From positions 806,001 to 870,000 of the forward strand of contig NZ_BNJF01000003.1 in assembly GCF_016587355.1 (NCBI RefSeq): a stretch of 64,000 bases of DNA. Reading direction: 5' to 3'. Within the stretch, counting starts at the first letter, position 1; each line of letters begins with the position of its first letter. A model generated the notes under the pieces. It made no database searches, was not told the origin of the DNA, and saw only the letters and a program-made list of their open reading frames with translations. Of this stretch, positions 1 through 8,317 are shown one piece after another. The position numbers and the translations under genes were made by a program. The DNA comes from Ktedonospora formicarum. GTDB lineage: Bacteria; Chloroflexota; Ktedonobacteria; Ktedonobacterales; Ktedonobacteraceae.

Positions 1-87
1 CATTTTCTTCGCGCTGGTACCAACGTGCTCGACGAGAGTAGTACTACCGCCAGCATTTCACAGTTTCTTCAGTATGACAAGGAGTAA
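1..87 (+). CDS. C-terminus of an upstream gene (partial)
   Basis: An open frame runs from the window edge to a TAA at 85-87, giving 28 residues ending in QYDKE. It stops 6 nt before the ATG of the MFS gene, and the AAGGAG ribosome binding site of that gene lies in its last codons, so the two are probably co-transcribed. Too short to name. Confidence 0.5.
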   Translation, partial: HFLRAGTNVLDESSTTASISQFLQYDKE

Positions 88-93
88 GAAAGC

Positions 94-1587
94 ATGTCAT
101 CCAAGGTGGAACGCCTTGCCGGGGATGCTCCCCAGCAGGTAGTCGCAGCAGACTGGCGTCGCTGGGCCGGTCTCATCGTTCTCTGTGTGGCCCTCTTTCT
201 AGAGGCCCTGAACTTTTCCAGCGTCAATGTCCAGATCCCTGCTATTAGCGAGGATCTTGGTCTCACAACCGTAACAGCACAGTTCCTGGTAAGCACCTAC
301 CAGGTAGCCTATGCCGGGTTCTTATTACTTGGTGGTCGTATATCCGATCTGGTCAGCCGTCGCCTTGTCTTTATCAGTAGCGTTGCCGTGTTCGGAGTGG
401 CCTCGTTAGCGGCTGGTCTGGCGGGGAACCCGACGATTCTCATCGCGGCTCGCGCCGTCCAGGGAATAGCGGCGGCCTTTACGACTCCCGCAGCAATGGC
501 GATCATCACCGCAACCTTCCCTGAAGGTCCCGAGCGCAACAAGGCAATGGGGATCTATGGTATGGTCGGCGGGAGCGGCTTCGCTATTGGAGCTTTGTTA
601 TCTGGTATGCTGACAAGTTTGTTGAACTGGCGCTGGGGCTTTTTCGATTATGTCATCATTACCGTCCTGGTAATCGCGCTAACACCTGCTTTGGTGGCAA
701 AGAGCGAGCGTCCTAGTTCCGCGACCCGAGGTATCGATTTCGCCGGGGCATTCTCAGTCACCGCAGGCTTGCTACTCCTGGTCTATACCATAGGCGAAGC
801 ACATAGCGCGCCTGTGGGTCTGACAATTGGAGGGCTGGTCGCGGCAATCATCCTGCTCATTGGCTTTGTGGTGATTGAGTCACGCGTGCGCACACCTATT
901 CTCCCACTTGGGGTTCTCCGTTTGCCCACGCTTGCCAGCGCCAACATAATTGGCTTCATCCAATACGTAGGCTTCACTGGCGTGGTATTCATTTCGACGC
1001 TCTATCTACAGAATGTGCTCGGCTACACACCATTCCAAACAGGGTTGGCTTTCCTGCCTCTGGGCCTTGAAGCCGCGATCTTTTCCAACCTGGCCCCCCC
1101 GCTTGTCAATCGCATAGGAATCAAGCCGACGCTCATTATCGGTATGGTCCTATTCACGGCTGGAATCGCTATTATGCCCTGGATGCTCACGACTAATGGC
1201 ACCTTCTGGAATATCATCTTGCCGCATCTGCTACTCGGTGGTGGCCTAAGCCTGGCCTTCCCAGCCGTGGTGATTGCTGCCATGTCTGAATCCTCAGCCA
1301 CTAATCAGGGGCTTACCTCTGGTCTGATCACGACAGCTGGTCAGCTCGGCGGTGCGCTTGGACTGGCTGTGATCATCTTCGTCGCCGCCGTCTTCACGCC
1401 TGTGGTAGTAGGAGCGCATCCTGCAGTCCAGGCCGTCAATCAGGCTCTGGTCACTGGTTTCCAGCCAGCGCTGTTACTTGCCGCCGTCATTGGCTTGCTG
1501 GGAATAGTTGTTGCTCTTGTGGGCTTCAAAGGGCCAAAACCCAGTCAGCCTGAGCAAGCTATGTCATCAGAGTCAATCGCCGATTAG
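94..1587 (+). CDS. MFS drug exporter, DHA2 (14-TM) family
   Basis: A 497-residue, strongly hydrophobic protein with about 14 membrane segments. An N-terminal helix is followed by a DHA2-type first segment, a motif A-like loop (GGRISDLVSRR, about residue 79) and a motif C-like glycine-rich helix (GGSGFAIGALLSG). Proteins of this family use the proton gradient to export drugs, dyes or secondary metabolites across the cytoplasmic membrane. AAGGAG at 78-83 supports the ATG at 94. It follows the end of another gene without a gap and is followed by a GC-rich hairpin. The substrate cannot be told; export of the polyketide made 20-45 kb away is possible but unsupported. Confidence 0.9.
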   Translation: MSSKVERLAGDAPQQVVAADWRRWAGLIVLCVALFLEALNFSSVNVQIPAISEDLGLTTVTAQFLVSTYQVAYAGFLLLGGRISDLVSRRLVFISSVAVFGVASLAAGLAGNPTILIAARAVQGIAAAFTTPAAMAIITATFPEGPERNKAMGIYGMVGGSGFAIGALLSGMLTSLLNWRWGFFDYVIITVLVIALTPALVAKSERPSSATRGIDFAGAFSVTAGLLLLVYTIGEAHSAPVGLTIGGLVAAIILLIGFVVIESRVRTPILPLGVLRLPTLASANIIGFIQYVGFTGVVFISTLYLQNVLGYTPFQTGLAFLPLGLEAAIFSNLAPPLVNRIGIKPTLIIGMVLFTAGIAIMPWMLTTNGTFWNIILPHLLLGGGLSLAFPAVVIAAMSESSATNQGLTSGLITTAGQLGGALGLAVIIFVAAVFTPVVVGAHPAVQAVNQALVTGFQPALLLAAVIGLLGIVVALVGFKGPKPSQPEQAMSSESIAD

Positions 1588-1606
1588 GAAAGCCTGACGC
1601 AGACAT

Positions 1607-1639
1607 GCCCGGCGTTGCGCTTTAGCGCGAGCGCCGGGC
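1607..1639 (+). terminator. hairpin after the MFS gene
   Basis: GCCCGGCG at 1607-1614 pairs with CGCCGGGC at 1632-1639, with a smaller GCGC pairing inside. There is no T-run, so it is a hairpin terminator candidate only. Confidence 0.5.
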
Positions 1640-1916
1640 ACTCCATGCAAAGTGACGTTGGGCATCCAGCATACCGATTCCAGACCAGTACACCGTGATG
1701 GATTCGTCTCGCGTGGCCTCAAGGGTGTTCCAGCCTATGTCCCCAGTTCTGAGGAGAAATGTTCAGGGAATTCTACTTTCAAAAAATCCTCAGTTCTCAC
1801 GATGTAGGGCTAGCGACTGGACACTATACTTGAGGCAGAACCATGCGATATTGGGCGTAAAAACAGAGATATCTGTAAAAACAAGCATTTTGTGTGTACG
1901 AGAAAGGAGTATCCCT

Positions 1917-2186
1917 GTGAAGAAATTTATCGCGCTTGTCAAATTCGATCAGAGCGACCAGGAGGCCTTCAACGCCACTCTTCCAGCTGAATGGGAAAAC
2001 ATCACCCGCTTAAAAAATCTAGGCATCCTGGAGAAGGTCTATATCGCCGAGGACGGGATTAGAGGGTATACCGTTCTGCGGGGAGAGACGCAAGAAGAGG
2101 TAGAGAAAACGCTGCAAGGGTTCCCACTCTACCCCTTTATGCAAACGGAACTGGTTTCGCTCATGCCAGTTCTTCCAACCGATTAA
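1917..2186 (+). CDS. small dimeric alpha/beta-barrel protein (muconolactone isomerase/YCII-like)
   Basis: An 89-residue protein starting with a GTG preceded by AAAGGAG at 1903-1909. It opens with a beta strand (KKFIALVKF), followed by a helix, a strand-rich middle (KVYIAEDGIRGYTVLRG), a helix (QEEVEKTLQGFPLYPF) and a final strand. This is the ferredoxin-like fold of muconolactone isomerase and YCII-like proteins, whose members are small enzymes or binding proteins of varied function. A longer frame reaches back to 1695, but that part has no codon-like character and no ribosome binding site. Fold assignment is moderate; no substrate can be given. Confidence 0.65.
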   Translation: MKKFIALVKFDQSDQEAFNATLPAEWENITRLKNLGILEKVYIAEDGIRGYTVLRGETQEEVEKTLQGFPLYPFMQTELVSLMPVLPTD

Positions 2187-2326
2187 TTGGACCCGTTTGC
2201 GCTAAGCATGGGCATATCAATGCCACAGGTCGGCTTCTGCTCATGCGTCACAAAGGGCTAGGGCAAGCAGTGGCTTCCCTGTTTGCCTTGCTCAACGTCT
2301 CGAAAGACCAGAATCCCTTTGCCATA

Positions 2327-2454
2327 CATTTGCCTGAGCGCAGCCGCCTGAGATTCTCTGACGTCGCGTGACACACACTCAGCCTGAAGTAGAACCATGT
2401 GGCGGCGAAGATAGCCGCCGTACAGGCGGCGTTGGCAAATGCTTTTCTTAACAT
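2327..2454 (+). repeat. copy A of a 135-bp palindromic repeat (family 2)
   Basis: Begins CATTTGCCTGAGCG and ends GGCGTTGGCAAATGC followed by TTTTCTTAACATG. It is the reverse complement of the copies at 19321-19454 and 22549-22682, with imperfect terminal inverted repeats. It lies just 5' of the flavin monooxygenase gene, in the same orientation relative to its gene as the other copies. Confidence 0.75.
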
Positions 2455-2508
2455 GGGGGATAAATCCTGGTGTTTAGGCTAAATTCACAGAGAAAGGATG
2501 AAAAGACG

Positions 2509-3504
2509 ATGGTTCAAGAGCGATCTGTTATCCAGGATATTGAGACGCGGCCTATGCGAGAGCGCGTTGGTATATCAATCAAAAAAGAAGGCTTCACTCC
2601 GGGATACTCGGTACAAGAAGTCATTGACGAAATCAAAGCGATGGAGGATGCAGGCATCCAGGAAGTCTGGGTACCACAGGTCGGTGGCATCGATACAATG
2701 ACCATCTTTACCGCAGCCGCGCTTCAGACGAAGCGTATCCGCTTTAATCTTGGCATTGTGCCCATTTATACCCGTCATCCACTGGTCCTGGCTCAGCAGG
2801 TCGTCGCCTTCGACGGGATCGCACCTGGACGGCTCCGCCTTGGCATCGGGTCCAGTAATCAGGGTCTCATGGGTATGTATGGCATCCAGATAGAGAAGCC
2901 TCTCACCTATCTGAAAGAGTTCATGGGCATCCTGAGGCCGGTGCTTGAGACAGGGCAGGTAGATTTCGAGGGGAAATACCTCCATGCTCACTATCACTGG
3001 CTTGACAACCGTATTGTCAATGTTCCGCTCATGATCTCCGCCCTGGGCGAGAAGGCCTTTGAAACCGCCGGTGAGATCGCTGATGCCGCGCTGCCGTGGC
3101 TGGCTCCTGTTTCTTACCTGCATGACACAGCCCTTCCAGCGATCAGAAAAGGTGCCGAGTCTCGCCAGCGCCAGGCTCCTCCCATTATCGCGAGTGTGCT
3201 GGTAGCACTGAGCGAAGATAAGCCAGCGGTCCAACGCGAGGCGTTTAAACAGCTTGTGATCTACCTGGATGTCCCTTACTTCCCGCGCCTGTTTGAAGCT
3301 GCCGGTCTGCCCCTCGGTCCCAATAACGAGGGAATGGAGCGGCTCCTGAATGCCCTGGTTGTGCAGGGAAGTGCCGCCGAGGTAGAGCAGCAACTCCGCC
3401 AGATTCTCTCGTCAGAGCTGCGTGAAATCAATATCACGCATGTTCCAGTCGTAGATGAGAAGAAAGAGCTTGCACAACTTGAGCGCATTATCAGCAATCT
3501 CTAG
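2509..3504 (+). CDS. LLM-class (luciferase-like) flavin-dependent monooxygenase
   Basis: A 331-residue TIM-barrel protein of the bacterial luciferase/F420-dependent reductase superfamily. Typical features are an N-terminal strand and helix (RVGISIKKEG), the GIQEVWVPQ strand, the conserved segment TRHPLVLAQQ, and the RLRLGIGSS strand-loop that contacts flavin. Family members use FMNH2 or F420 to oxidise or reduce small organic substrates in the cytoplasm. The ATG at 2509 is preferred because AGAAAGGA lies 11 nt upstream; a GTG at 2470 gives 13 more residues without a ribosome binding site. Its leader carries repeat copy A. The substrate is unknown. Confidence 0.85.
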   Translation: MVQERSVIQDIETRPMRERVGISIKKEGFTPGYSVQEVIDEIKAMEDAGIQEVWVPQVGGIDTMTIFTAAALQTKRIRFNLGIVPIYTRHPLVLAQQVVAFDGIAPGRLRLGIGSSNQGLMGMYGIQIEKPLTYLKEFMGILRPVLETGQVDFEGKYLHAHYHWLDNRIVNVPLMISALGEKAFETAGEIADAALPWLAPVSYLHDTALPAIRKGAESRQRQAPPIIASVLVALSEDKPAVQREAFKQLVIYLDVPYFPRLFEAAGLPLGPNNEGMERLLNALVVQGSAAEVEQQLRQILSSELREINITHVPVVDEKKELAQLERIISNL

Positions 3505-3611
3505 TTGTGTGCTCTGGCGCCCGATGGGCTCTAGCGGCCCCTTTAAGCAGTTTCCAAAGCGAGGGCAGCATTCTGATTTTATCAAGTTTTTGAAATCAGC
3601 CTGCCCTCCCC

Positions 3612-3640
3612 TTGACAAAATGCTTCTTTCACATTATTAT
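3612..3640 (+). promoter_or_regulatory. sigma70-type promoter of the SRPBCC-arsR operon
   Basis: TTGACA at 3612-3617 and TATTAT at 3635-3640 are separated by 17 nt, close to the bacterial consensus. It sits about 150 bp upstream of the SRPBCC start, leaving room for a long leader that contains a hairpin repeat. Confidence 0.75.
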
Positions 3641-3651
3641 ACTAATAACAC

Positions 3652-3670
3652 GTGCAACCAAAGGTTGCAC
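3652..3670 (+). promoter_or_regulatory. ArsR-type operator (perfect inverted repeat)
   Basis: GTGCAACC-AAA-GGTTGCAC is a perfect 8-bp inverted repeat that starts 11 nt after the -10 box, around the expected transcription start. This is where a small winged-helix repressor would block transcription; the arsR-like gene of the same operon is the obvious candidate. Confidence 0.65.
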
Positions 3671-3720
3671 ATAAACACTCCGGATAGTTAGTTACGTCAG
3701 ATAGTTACGTTACATAAGGT

Positions 3721-3767
3721 CTTATGCGAAAACCATCGCCGCTTACGCGCTCAGGTTTCCGGATAAG
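3721..3767 (+). repeat. leader hairpin repeat family 1, copy 1
   Basis: The arms CTTATGCGAAAACC (3721-3734) and GGTTTCCGGATAAG (3754-3767) pair over 14 positions apart from one or two mismatches. It lies between the promoter and the SRPBCC start, so it should be transcribed as part of the 5' leader. Related copies are at 4585, 11697, 11829, 17390 and 43803. Confidence 0.7.
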
Positions 3768-3787
3768 AAGTAGTCAGGAGAATTTCG

Positions 3788-4234
3788 ATGACCGATATGA
3801 TCGAGCGAGAAATCAGCGTTCAGGCACCAATTGCAACAGTATGGGAAGTCATCACAAAACCTGAATACATCAGCCAGTGGTTTGGTAGCCAGGTCGAACT
3901 CGACTTGCGGCAGGGTGGAAAAGGCAGACTGGTCTGGGCCGAGGACTTTCAGGCTCCCCTGGAAGTTGTAGACGTAGACAAGCCCCATCATTTCTCTTTC
4001 TTCTGGGTCGCACCCGATGAGGAGACCAAACCCACCAATCAGCAAACCCTAATTGAGTTCAAGCTCACAGAGAATGGTGCGGAGACAAAGGTAAGCTTCG
4101 CGGAGAGGGGTTTCGAGAAGCTTGAGCTTACTGAGGCCCAGAAGGCGAACCTGATTGCCAACCATACCCCCGGCTGGGTCGACTTCTTGTCCAAGTTGCA
4201 GAATGTTGCCCAGAATATCCCAACAAAGGCGTAA
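3788..4234 (+). CDS. SRPBCC/AHSA1-type START-like protein
   Basis: A 148-residue protein with the Aha1-like SRPBCC signature: an N-terminal strand with a REISVQAPIATVWEVIT opening, the EYISQWFG segment, a beta-rich middle, and the C-terminal helix with GWVDFLSKL. Such proteins form a hydrophobic pocket and bind lipids or small molecules. It is the first gene of a two-gene operon with an ArsR-type regulator 2 bp downstream, an arrangement seen widely in bacteria. The ligand is not known. AGGAGAA 10 nt upstream supports the start. Confidence 0.85.
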   Translation: MTDMIEREISVQAPIATVWEVITKPEYISQWFGSQVELDLRQGGKGRLVWAEDFQAPLEVVDVDKPHHFSFFWVAPDEETKPTNQQTLIEFKLTENGAETKVSFAERGFEKLELTEAQKANLIANHTPGWVDFLSKLQNVAQNIPTKA

Positions 4235-4236
4235 GC

Positions 4237-4581
4237 ATGTCATCAACTGCACCTTTTAATGAAGAGCTCTGGTTTGCCGTTGCTGAGCCGAGCCGACGGA
4301 AGCTCATCGAGCTTTTGCTTCTCAAAGGTGAAGCAACTGCAAGCAAGCTGGCGGATGAAGTCCCGTTTAGCCGCCAGGCGGTGAGTAAACACATAGCTGT
4401 TCTGAAAAGGGCAGGTCTCGTTAAAGAGCGCAAAGCTGGCAAAGAGGTTCTCTTTAGCCTCTCGCCAGATGGACTTAGTGTTGCAGCCCAGGAACTATCA
4501 CGGGCTGCAACGCTCTGGGATGAACGGCTACAAAAGATTAAACAAATCGCTGAAAATTTTCCTACTGAAAATCTTCCTTAA
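4237..4581 (+). CDS. ArsR-family winged-helix repressor
   Basis: A 114-residue protein beginning two bases after the SRPBCC stop, so it is translationally linked. It shows the winged-helix pattern of the family: FAVAEPSRRKLIELLL (helix 1-2), KLADEVPFSRQAVSKHIAVLKRAGLV (recognition helix) and a beta wing (KERKAGKEVLFSL). It lacks the cysteine metal-binding pairs of true arsenic sensors, as is usual in ArsR members paired with SRPBCC proteins. It probably autoregulates the operon through the GTGCAACC inverted repeat at the promoter. Confidence 0.88.
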   Translation: MSSTAPFNEELWFAVAEPSRRKLIELLLLKGEATASKLADEVPFSRQAVSKHIAVLKRAGLVKERKAGKEVLFSLSPDGLSVAAQELSRAATLWDERLQKIKQIAENFPTENLP

Positions 4582-4584
4582 GGT

Positions 4585-4638
4585 CTTCTTCGAAAACCAA
4601 CGCCGCTGATGCGGCTAGCGCTCAGGTTTCCAGAGAAG
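4585..4638 (+). repeat. leader hairpin repeat family 1, copy 2
   Basis: The arms CTTCTTCGAAAACC (4585-4598) and GGTTTCCAGAGAAG (4625-4638). Compared with copy 1, position 4 of the stem has changed from A-T to C-G on both sides, keeping the pair. It begins 3 nt after the arsR stop, so here it could also act as a 3' hairpin. The rest of the gap to 5015 is AT-rich; I see no further gene in it. Confidence 0.65.
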
Positions 4639-5014
4639 TAGGAAAAAAGAAGGCTTGGCGCTACATAAGCTGCCATGAAGGGCAGAGTGGCAGTTACTAC
4701 ATGCGTAAGCTGTATTGACTAAAGTGAATTACACCCATTGCGTTATGTCTCTCAACAGCTTGTGTAGCGCCAGGTCACGCTCCAACTTTCGCCTCTTTGA
4801 GAGGATTTGTTACGATCCCATTCCTCATTCAATGTTATTCTCGTTTGAAAGCTCACAAATCGATCTCACAGAATAGAATCTTAAGAAAAAGGTAATCTTC
4901 CGGTAATGTAGGCACATTACAGTTCCATTACAAAAATGGTCTAGCTCATGCGCATAGCAATGGTCGTTAACGTGCTCAATGGCCGTCAGGCATAGTCAGT
5001 TTTATGGAGAAAAT

Positions 5015-6052
5015 ATGATTCAATTGCAAGACGAGCTTACGCTTTTGAGAGCTCATTTACAGGAATGCCTTGATACCCTTGCAAAAGCACAAACTTACCA
5101 GGCCGAGTCATCTCTCTTGGCTGATATATTCAGCAGGAATGGGAGAGAAAACCAGGTGCGCATTGCTACACCTCCAGGCTATGGCTACGAACAGGAAACG
5201 TCTCTCTCGCCACTTGACGTTGATCCAAGCGGTCCTGTCATGCAGATTGCCGCACATCCGGGAGATGGCCCCGATTTTTTCTATGCCACCTATCTCAAAG
5301 TGGCAAGCAATACGCACTATCGCAATAGCTTTCATGAGGTCCTTTTAACTGACGGCGAGGGAGGGGTCGATGGGTGGCATCCTGAGCGAACGAGACAAGT
5401 AAGGATGAAAGAGGCGTATGCTGGGGCACAGGTCGTCGAGAGCAACCTGCACTTTCTTCGTTATCCAGATGGAGGTCTTTCGTCGCTTGCTCCTGGAACG
5501 AAAGCACGCTTGATCGCGCAACTTGCACAGGAAATAGAAGCGATCCAGCCAAGTATCGTAGTGGTGCATCCTCCCAAAAACGATCACCCTGACCACGCGC
5601 AAAGCTTTTTGTTGACCATCGCTGCGTTGGGAATGTACACCCGGGCGGGTGGAAAAGCGCCCACACTTCTCATTCATGATGTAGAGTTTGGCCTACAACA
5701 GCGAAGTATCTGGGCATCTCCCGCATGCGATCTCCTCGCTGAGGCATACCCTGTGCATGTGCCTGAATTCATAGTGGACATCTCATCAACGCACTCTCTT
5801 GCCCAACAGGCGCTTTGGAAACATCAAACGCAGATGTACGATCCTGTGCTTGGACAACCCAAATTGTACGTTGATTTGATCGATTCATTGGCCCAGGTTC
5901 GGGGATTGCAATTTGAAGAGAACGCAGATCGTATTCCCATGGGTCAGGGCTTCAGTCACGTCGTTCTCCCTGGCGTGACAAGCGAGTACAATCTCTTACC
6001 ACTCCGCTTGCCACCAAATAGTATATACAGGCGCGTAAAAAAGGCGGCCTAG
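5015..6052 (+). CDS. PIG-L (LmbE-like) family deacetylase
   Basis: A 345-residue protein of the zinc-dependent PIG-L fold. The first metal motif is AHPGD (usual form AHPDD), in the strand VMQIAAHPGDGPDFFY; the second is HPDH in NDHPDHAQS; LTDGEGGVDG matches the family loop after strand 2. Members remove N-acetyl groups from sugar conjugates such as GlcNAc-inositol or from antibiotics and thiol precursors. The glycine in place of the first aspartate after P is unusual and may affect metal binding. The start at 5015 is chosen for TGGAGA 5-10 nt upstream; an ATG at 4979 is in frame but lacks a site. Substrate unknown. Confidence 0.8.
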   Translation: MIQLQDELTLLRAHLQECLDTLAKAQTYQAESSLLADIFSRNGRENQVRIATPPGYGYEQETSLSPLDVDPSGPVMQIAAHPGDGPDFFYATYLKVASNTHYRNSFHEVLLTDGEGGVDGWHPERTRQVRMKEAYAGAQVVESNLHFLRYPDGGLSSLAPGTKARLIAQLAQEIEAIQPSIVVVHPPKNDHPDHAQSFLLTIAALGMYTRAGGKAPTLLIHDVEFGLQQRSIWASPACDLLAEAYPVHVPEFIVDISSTHSLAQQALWKHQTQMYDPVLGQPKLYVDLIDSLAQVRGLQFEENADRIPMGQGFSHVVLPGVTSEYNLLPLRLPPNSIYRRVKKAA

Positions 6053-6255
6053 CGCAAGCGCCCGGAGGAGTCATCCCCCATTGACATAGAGAGGCAGGCG
6101 TGTCTGACTAATAAGAGTGTCCAACGCGCTTGCCCATAACCTTACAATGGCGCGATAAACCAGGGCATGGATCGCCCCCCTCTCAAGCGCAAAGATGGCG
6201 CGTCAGGCGGGCCGGATGGACCCGGCCAGTCTGGCACGTCAAGTAATCAGTGCGC

Positions 6256-6311
6256 GGGGAAGGGGACTTCTGGCAGAGTCCAGGAGCCCCCTTCCCCGTC
6301 GCTGTTTTTTT
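6256..6311 (+). terminator. terminator after the PIG-L gene
   Basis: GGGGAAGGGG (6256-6265) pairs with CCCCTTCCCC (about 6288-6297), followed a few bases later by seven T residues. It lies in the 320-bp gap between this gene and the convergent DinB-like gene; I see no gene in that gap. Confidence 0.65.
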
Positions 6312-6375
6312 GGGCCTGAGAAGACGAGTAACCTTGGAGTCAGCCTACACAAAAGCAACCATGTTCCAATTACTC

Positions 6376-7071
6376 TTAGTTGAGTTCGCTTATGAGGATG
6401 GCGCGTAGCGAGTTCGGGGCATCATCCTGTTCCAGCCAGGCGGCGACTTTGGGCTCAAGCCGGAAAGCATGCTTGAGCGCCTCCACAGCCTTTTGGTGCA
6501 GCTCAGCCTCGGCATAGAAGCAGGCTAACTGGTACAATGCCCGCCCAAACTCCTGTGGAGGTAGGGGCATGAGCTGCAGCTCTTCGATCATTTCTTCGTA
6601 CAGTCGGGTCGCCTGTTTCAGCTCACCTCGCCGCAAAAAGTTTTCCGCCAGATGCCGGTATGGATGCTTGCCACCATAGGCAACAATGGGTCCAATGGCC
6701 TCCTTTCGCTCGACAAATATCGTCTCTGGAAGCTGCTCTACCTGCTCTACAAGGGCCGCGAAGGCTTGCTCGGATTCATCCCACACCTCCTGCCAGGTGC
6801 GTCCCTGCGAAGCGATGAAGGTCTCGGCGTTGGACCGATCCATGTCCCTCGGAGGAGGTGGCATCTCGCCCGCTCGGACCGCTTGAAGTTCCTCTACCCC
6901 TCGCCTTCGCCAGGACGCGAGGTGAGCCCGGAGTTCTTTGGCCGACCAGTTCTCGAGCGTTCCGTTCGCCTCATATTCATCTGTGCGCAGGATGCCGATC
7001 CAGGCGATTTCGGCCTTCCATGCCTGACGAATTATGTTCAATAGGCCGGTTTGAAGCGCTGTTTTCTCCAT
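6376..7071 (-). CDS. DinB/ClbS-DfsB-like four-helix protein with C-terminal helical repeat
   Basis: A 231-residue protein. The N-terminal half has the WSAKELRAHLASWRR segment typical of the DinB/ClbS-DfsB four-helix bundle. The C-terminal half ends in TPR-like helices (GRALYQLACFYAEAELHQKA). The same two-part plan, with WSAK and LACFYA in matching places, recurs in the gene at 48324-49025, so the two are paralogues. DinB-fold proteins include metal-dependent thiol transferases, and ClbS protects its producer from the genotoxin colibactin; neither role can be assumed here. The start ATG is followed by EKTALQTGLL and preceded by GGAACC-like weak signals only. Confidence 0.65.
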   Translation of the reverse strand: MEKTALQTGLLNIIRQAWKAEIAWIGILRTDEYEANGTLENWSAKELRAHLASWRRRGVEELQAVRAGEMPPPPRDMDRSNAETFIASQGRTWQEVWDESEQAFAALVEQVEQLPETIFVERKEAIGPIVAYGGKHPYRHLAENFLRRGELKQATRLYEEMIEELQLMPLPPQEFGRALYQLACFYAEAELHQKAVEALKHAFRLEPKVAAWLEQDDAPNSLRAILISELN

Positions 7072-7204
7072 AGGAAGGTTCCCTTTCTACAGGTGATTTG
7101 CTAACGTTTAGTATAACGCCAGAGCGCTCTGGCATCTCATTCCTATGTTTAGATGCCAGAGCGCCCGTGTCGCCATGAAAGCAGTGCATTACTTACATAC
7201 GGCC

Positions 7205-7699
7205 CTATGATTCGGATTTAACAGTGTTTCCCTGTGAAGTTGGGTGCGTCAACAGTGAGGGATCCCCGGCGAAACCGACAGGTGAGGCTTTCCAATAATC
7301 GGATGACAGCTTCGCGCCAGCTGAGGCAAAGAGATACTCTCGGAGCATATTGACGACCTGGAGCGGGCGCAAATAGCTCTTCGCGGCGCGAATCAGGCCA
7401 TTCTCGTCAAAGGTCAGGACCATGGTGCCCTGTACCTGATGACCACGGACCCGGCCCTGGGATTCCCACAGCAGGACAGCCGTGTCCGTCCCATTGTAGA
7501 ACTGATGCGTATATTTGGGATAGCCGACGTTGGAGAAGGCTTCCGTCATAAATTGCAGGGTGAGCGATTTTCCCTCGACATGTTTGACGAGGAAGGGGCT
7601 ATACAGGTCCGCGTCGGGGGCAAAGAGAGACTCGAACTCCTCTGTTTTGACGCCGCTTTCTCCCTGCTCTGTAAGTTCCGCGAAACGTTGGTATGACAT
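7205..7699 (-). CDS. NTF2/SnoaL-like protein (paralogue 1)
   Basis: A 164-residue protein with an NTF2-like cone fold pattern: an N-terminal helix, LFAPDADLYSPF, then four long strands (KYTHQFYNGTDTAVLLWE, VQGTMVLTFDENGLIRAAKSYLRPL). It opens with MSYQRFAELTEQGESG, nearly identical to MAYHRFAVLTEQGESG at 8764, so the two arose by duplication. GAGGAG upstream supports the start. Family members range from isomerases and cyclases of polyketide pathways to binding proteins; no catalytic residues can be assigned. Confidence 0.75.
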   Translation of the reverse strand: MSYQRFAELTEQGESGVKTEEFESLFAPDADLYSPFLVKHVEGKSLTLQFMTEAFSNVGYPKYTHQFYNGTDTAVLLWESQGRVRGHQVQGTMVLTFDENGLIRAAKSYLRPLQVVNMLREYLFASAGAKLSSDYWKASPVGFAGDPSLLTHPTSQGNTVKSES

Positions 7700-7821
7700 T
7701 ATATTCTCCTCATTTCTAACTCCTCATTACTGAGGGTAGCGATAGTGGAAGGCTCAAGAGCGAACCATCTACAATGGATACATCAATGCGGGCGCGTTCC
7801 TCCTGAGAGGGCAGACATCGT

Positions 7822-8241
7822 CTATTTTGGCGAGGGGATCGCCCCAAGTTGCATAGCCAGGCCAAAGATGTCTGTGTTAAACCAATCTTCGACAATCTTG
7901 CCCTCGGCGATGCGGCTGATGTTAATGCCTGTGATTTCTACTTGCTTTCCGGTCGCTGGGAGACCCCTCCACGGCTGTGCGTGCGTCCCACGGATACGGA
8001 AGCGGCAGACAGCCTGGTCGCCTTCCGCGATGACATCTTCAACGGTAAAGTGAAGGTCAGGGAAGACAGTGCAAAGCCCGGCAAGATATTTTCGATAGCT
8101 CTCAAGGTTCGTCACCTGAGGGCTATCCGGATCATGGCGCACATAGCTAGAAGCATAGATCTGGTCGATAGCCGCGAAGTTCTTCTCGGTTATCAGGCTT
8201 AGACTGCTACTCGCGAGCGCCTTGTTCTCTTCTAACGACAT
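7822..8241 (-). CDS. SnoaL-like ester cyclase family protein
   Basis: A 139-residue protein with the SnoaL-type polyketide cyclase pattern: IYASSYVRHDPDSP (the conserved H-D pair), FPDLHFTVEDVIAEGDQAVCRFRIRGTHAQPWRGLPATGK, then GINISRIAEGKIVEDWFNTD. SnoaL itself closes the fourth ring of nogalamycin by an aldol reaction, but most relatives outside aromatic clusters are uncharacterised. The start at 8241 is taken because GAGGAG lies 9 nt upstream; an upstream ATG would add 11 residues. It is sandwiched between two NTF2-like paralogues in the same direction. Confidence 0.82.
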   Translation of the reverse strand: MSLEENKALASSSLSLITEKNFAAIDQIYASSYVRHDPDSPQVTNLESYRKYLAGLCTVFPDLHFTVEDVIAEGDQAVCRFRIRGTHAQPWRGLPATGKQVEITGINISRIAEGKIVEDWFNTDIFGLAMQLGAIPSPK

Positions 8242-8317
8242 GGTGGTCTTCTCCTCTGCGCAGTTTCGGGCCACTCATTCCCACATTCATGACGGTCAAT
8301 ATACATAGTAGGCTGTC

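Noticed and set aside
2575..3393. 272-codon frame on the minus strand
   Set aside because: It lies wholly opposite the flavin monooxygenase, whose protein motifs are clear, and has no ribosome binding site.
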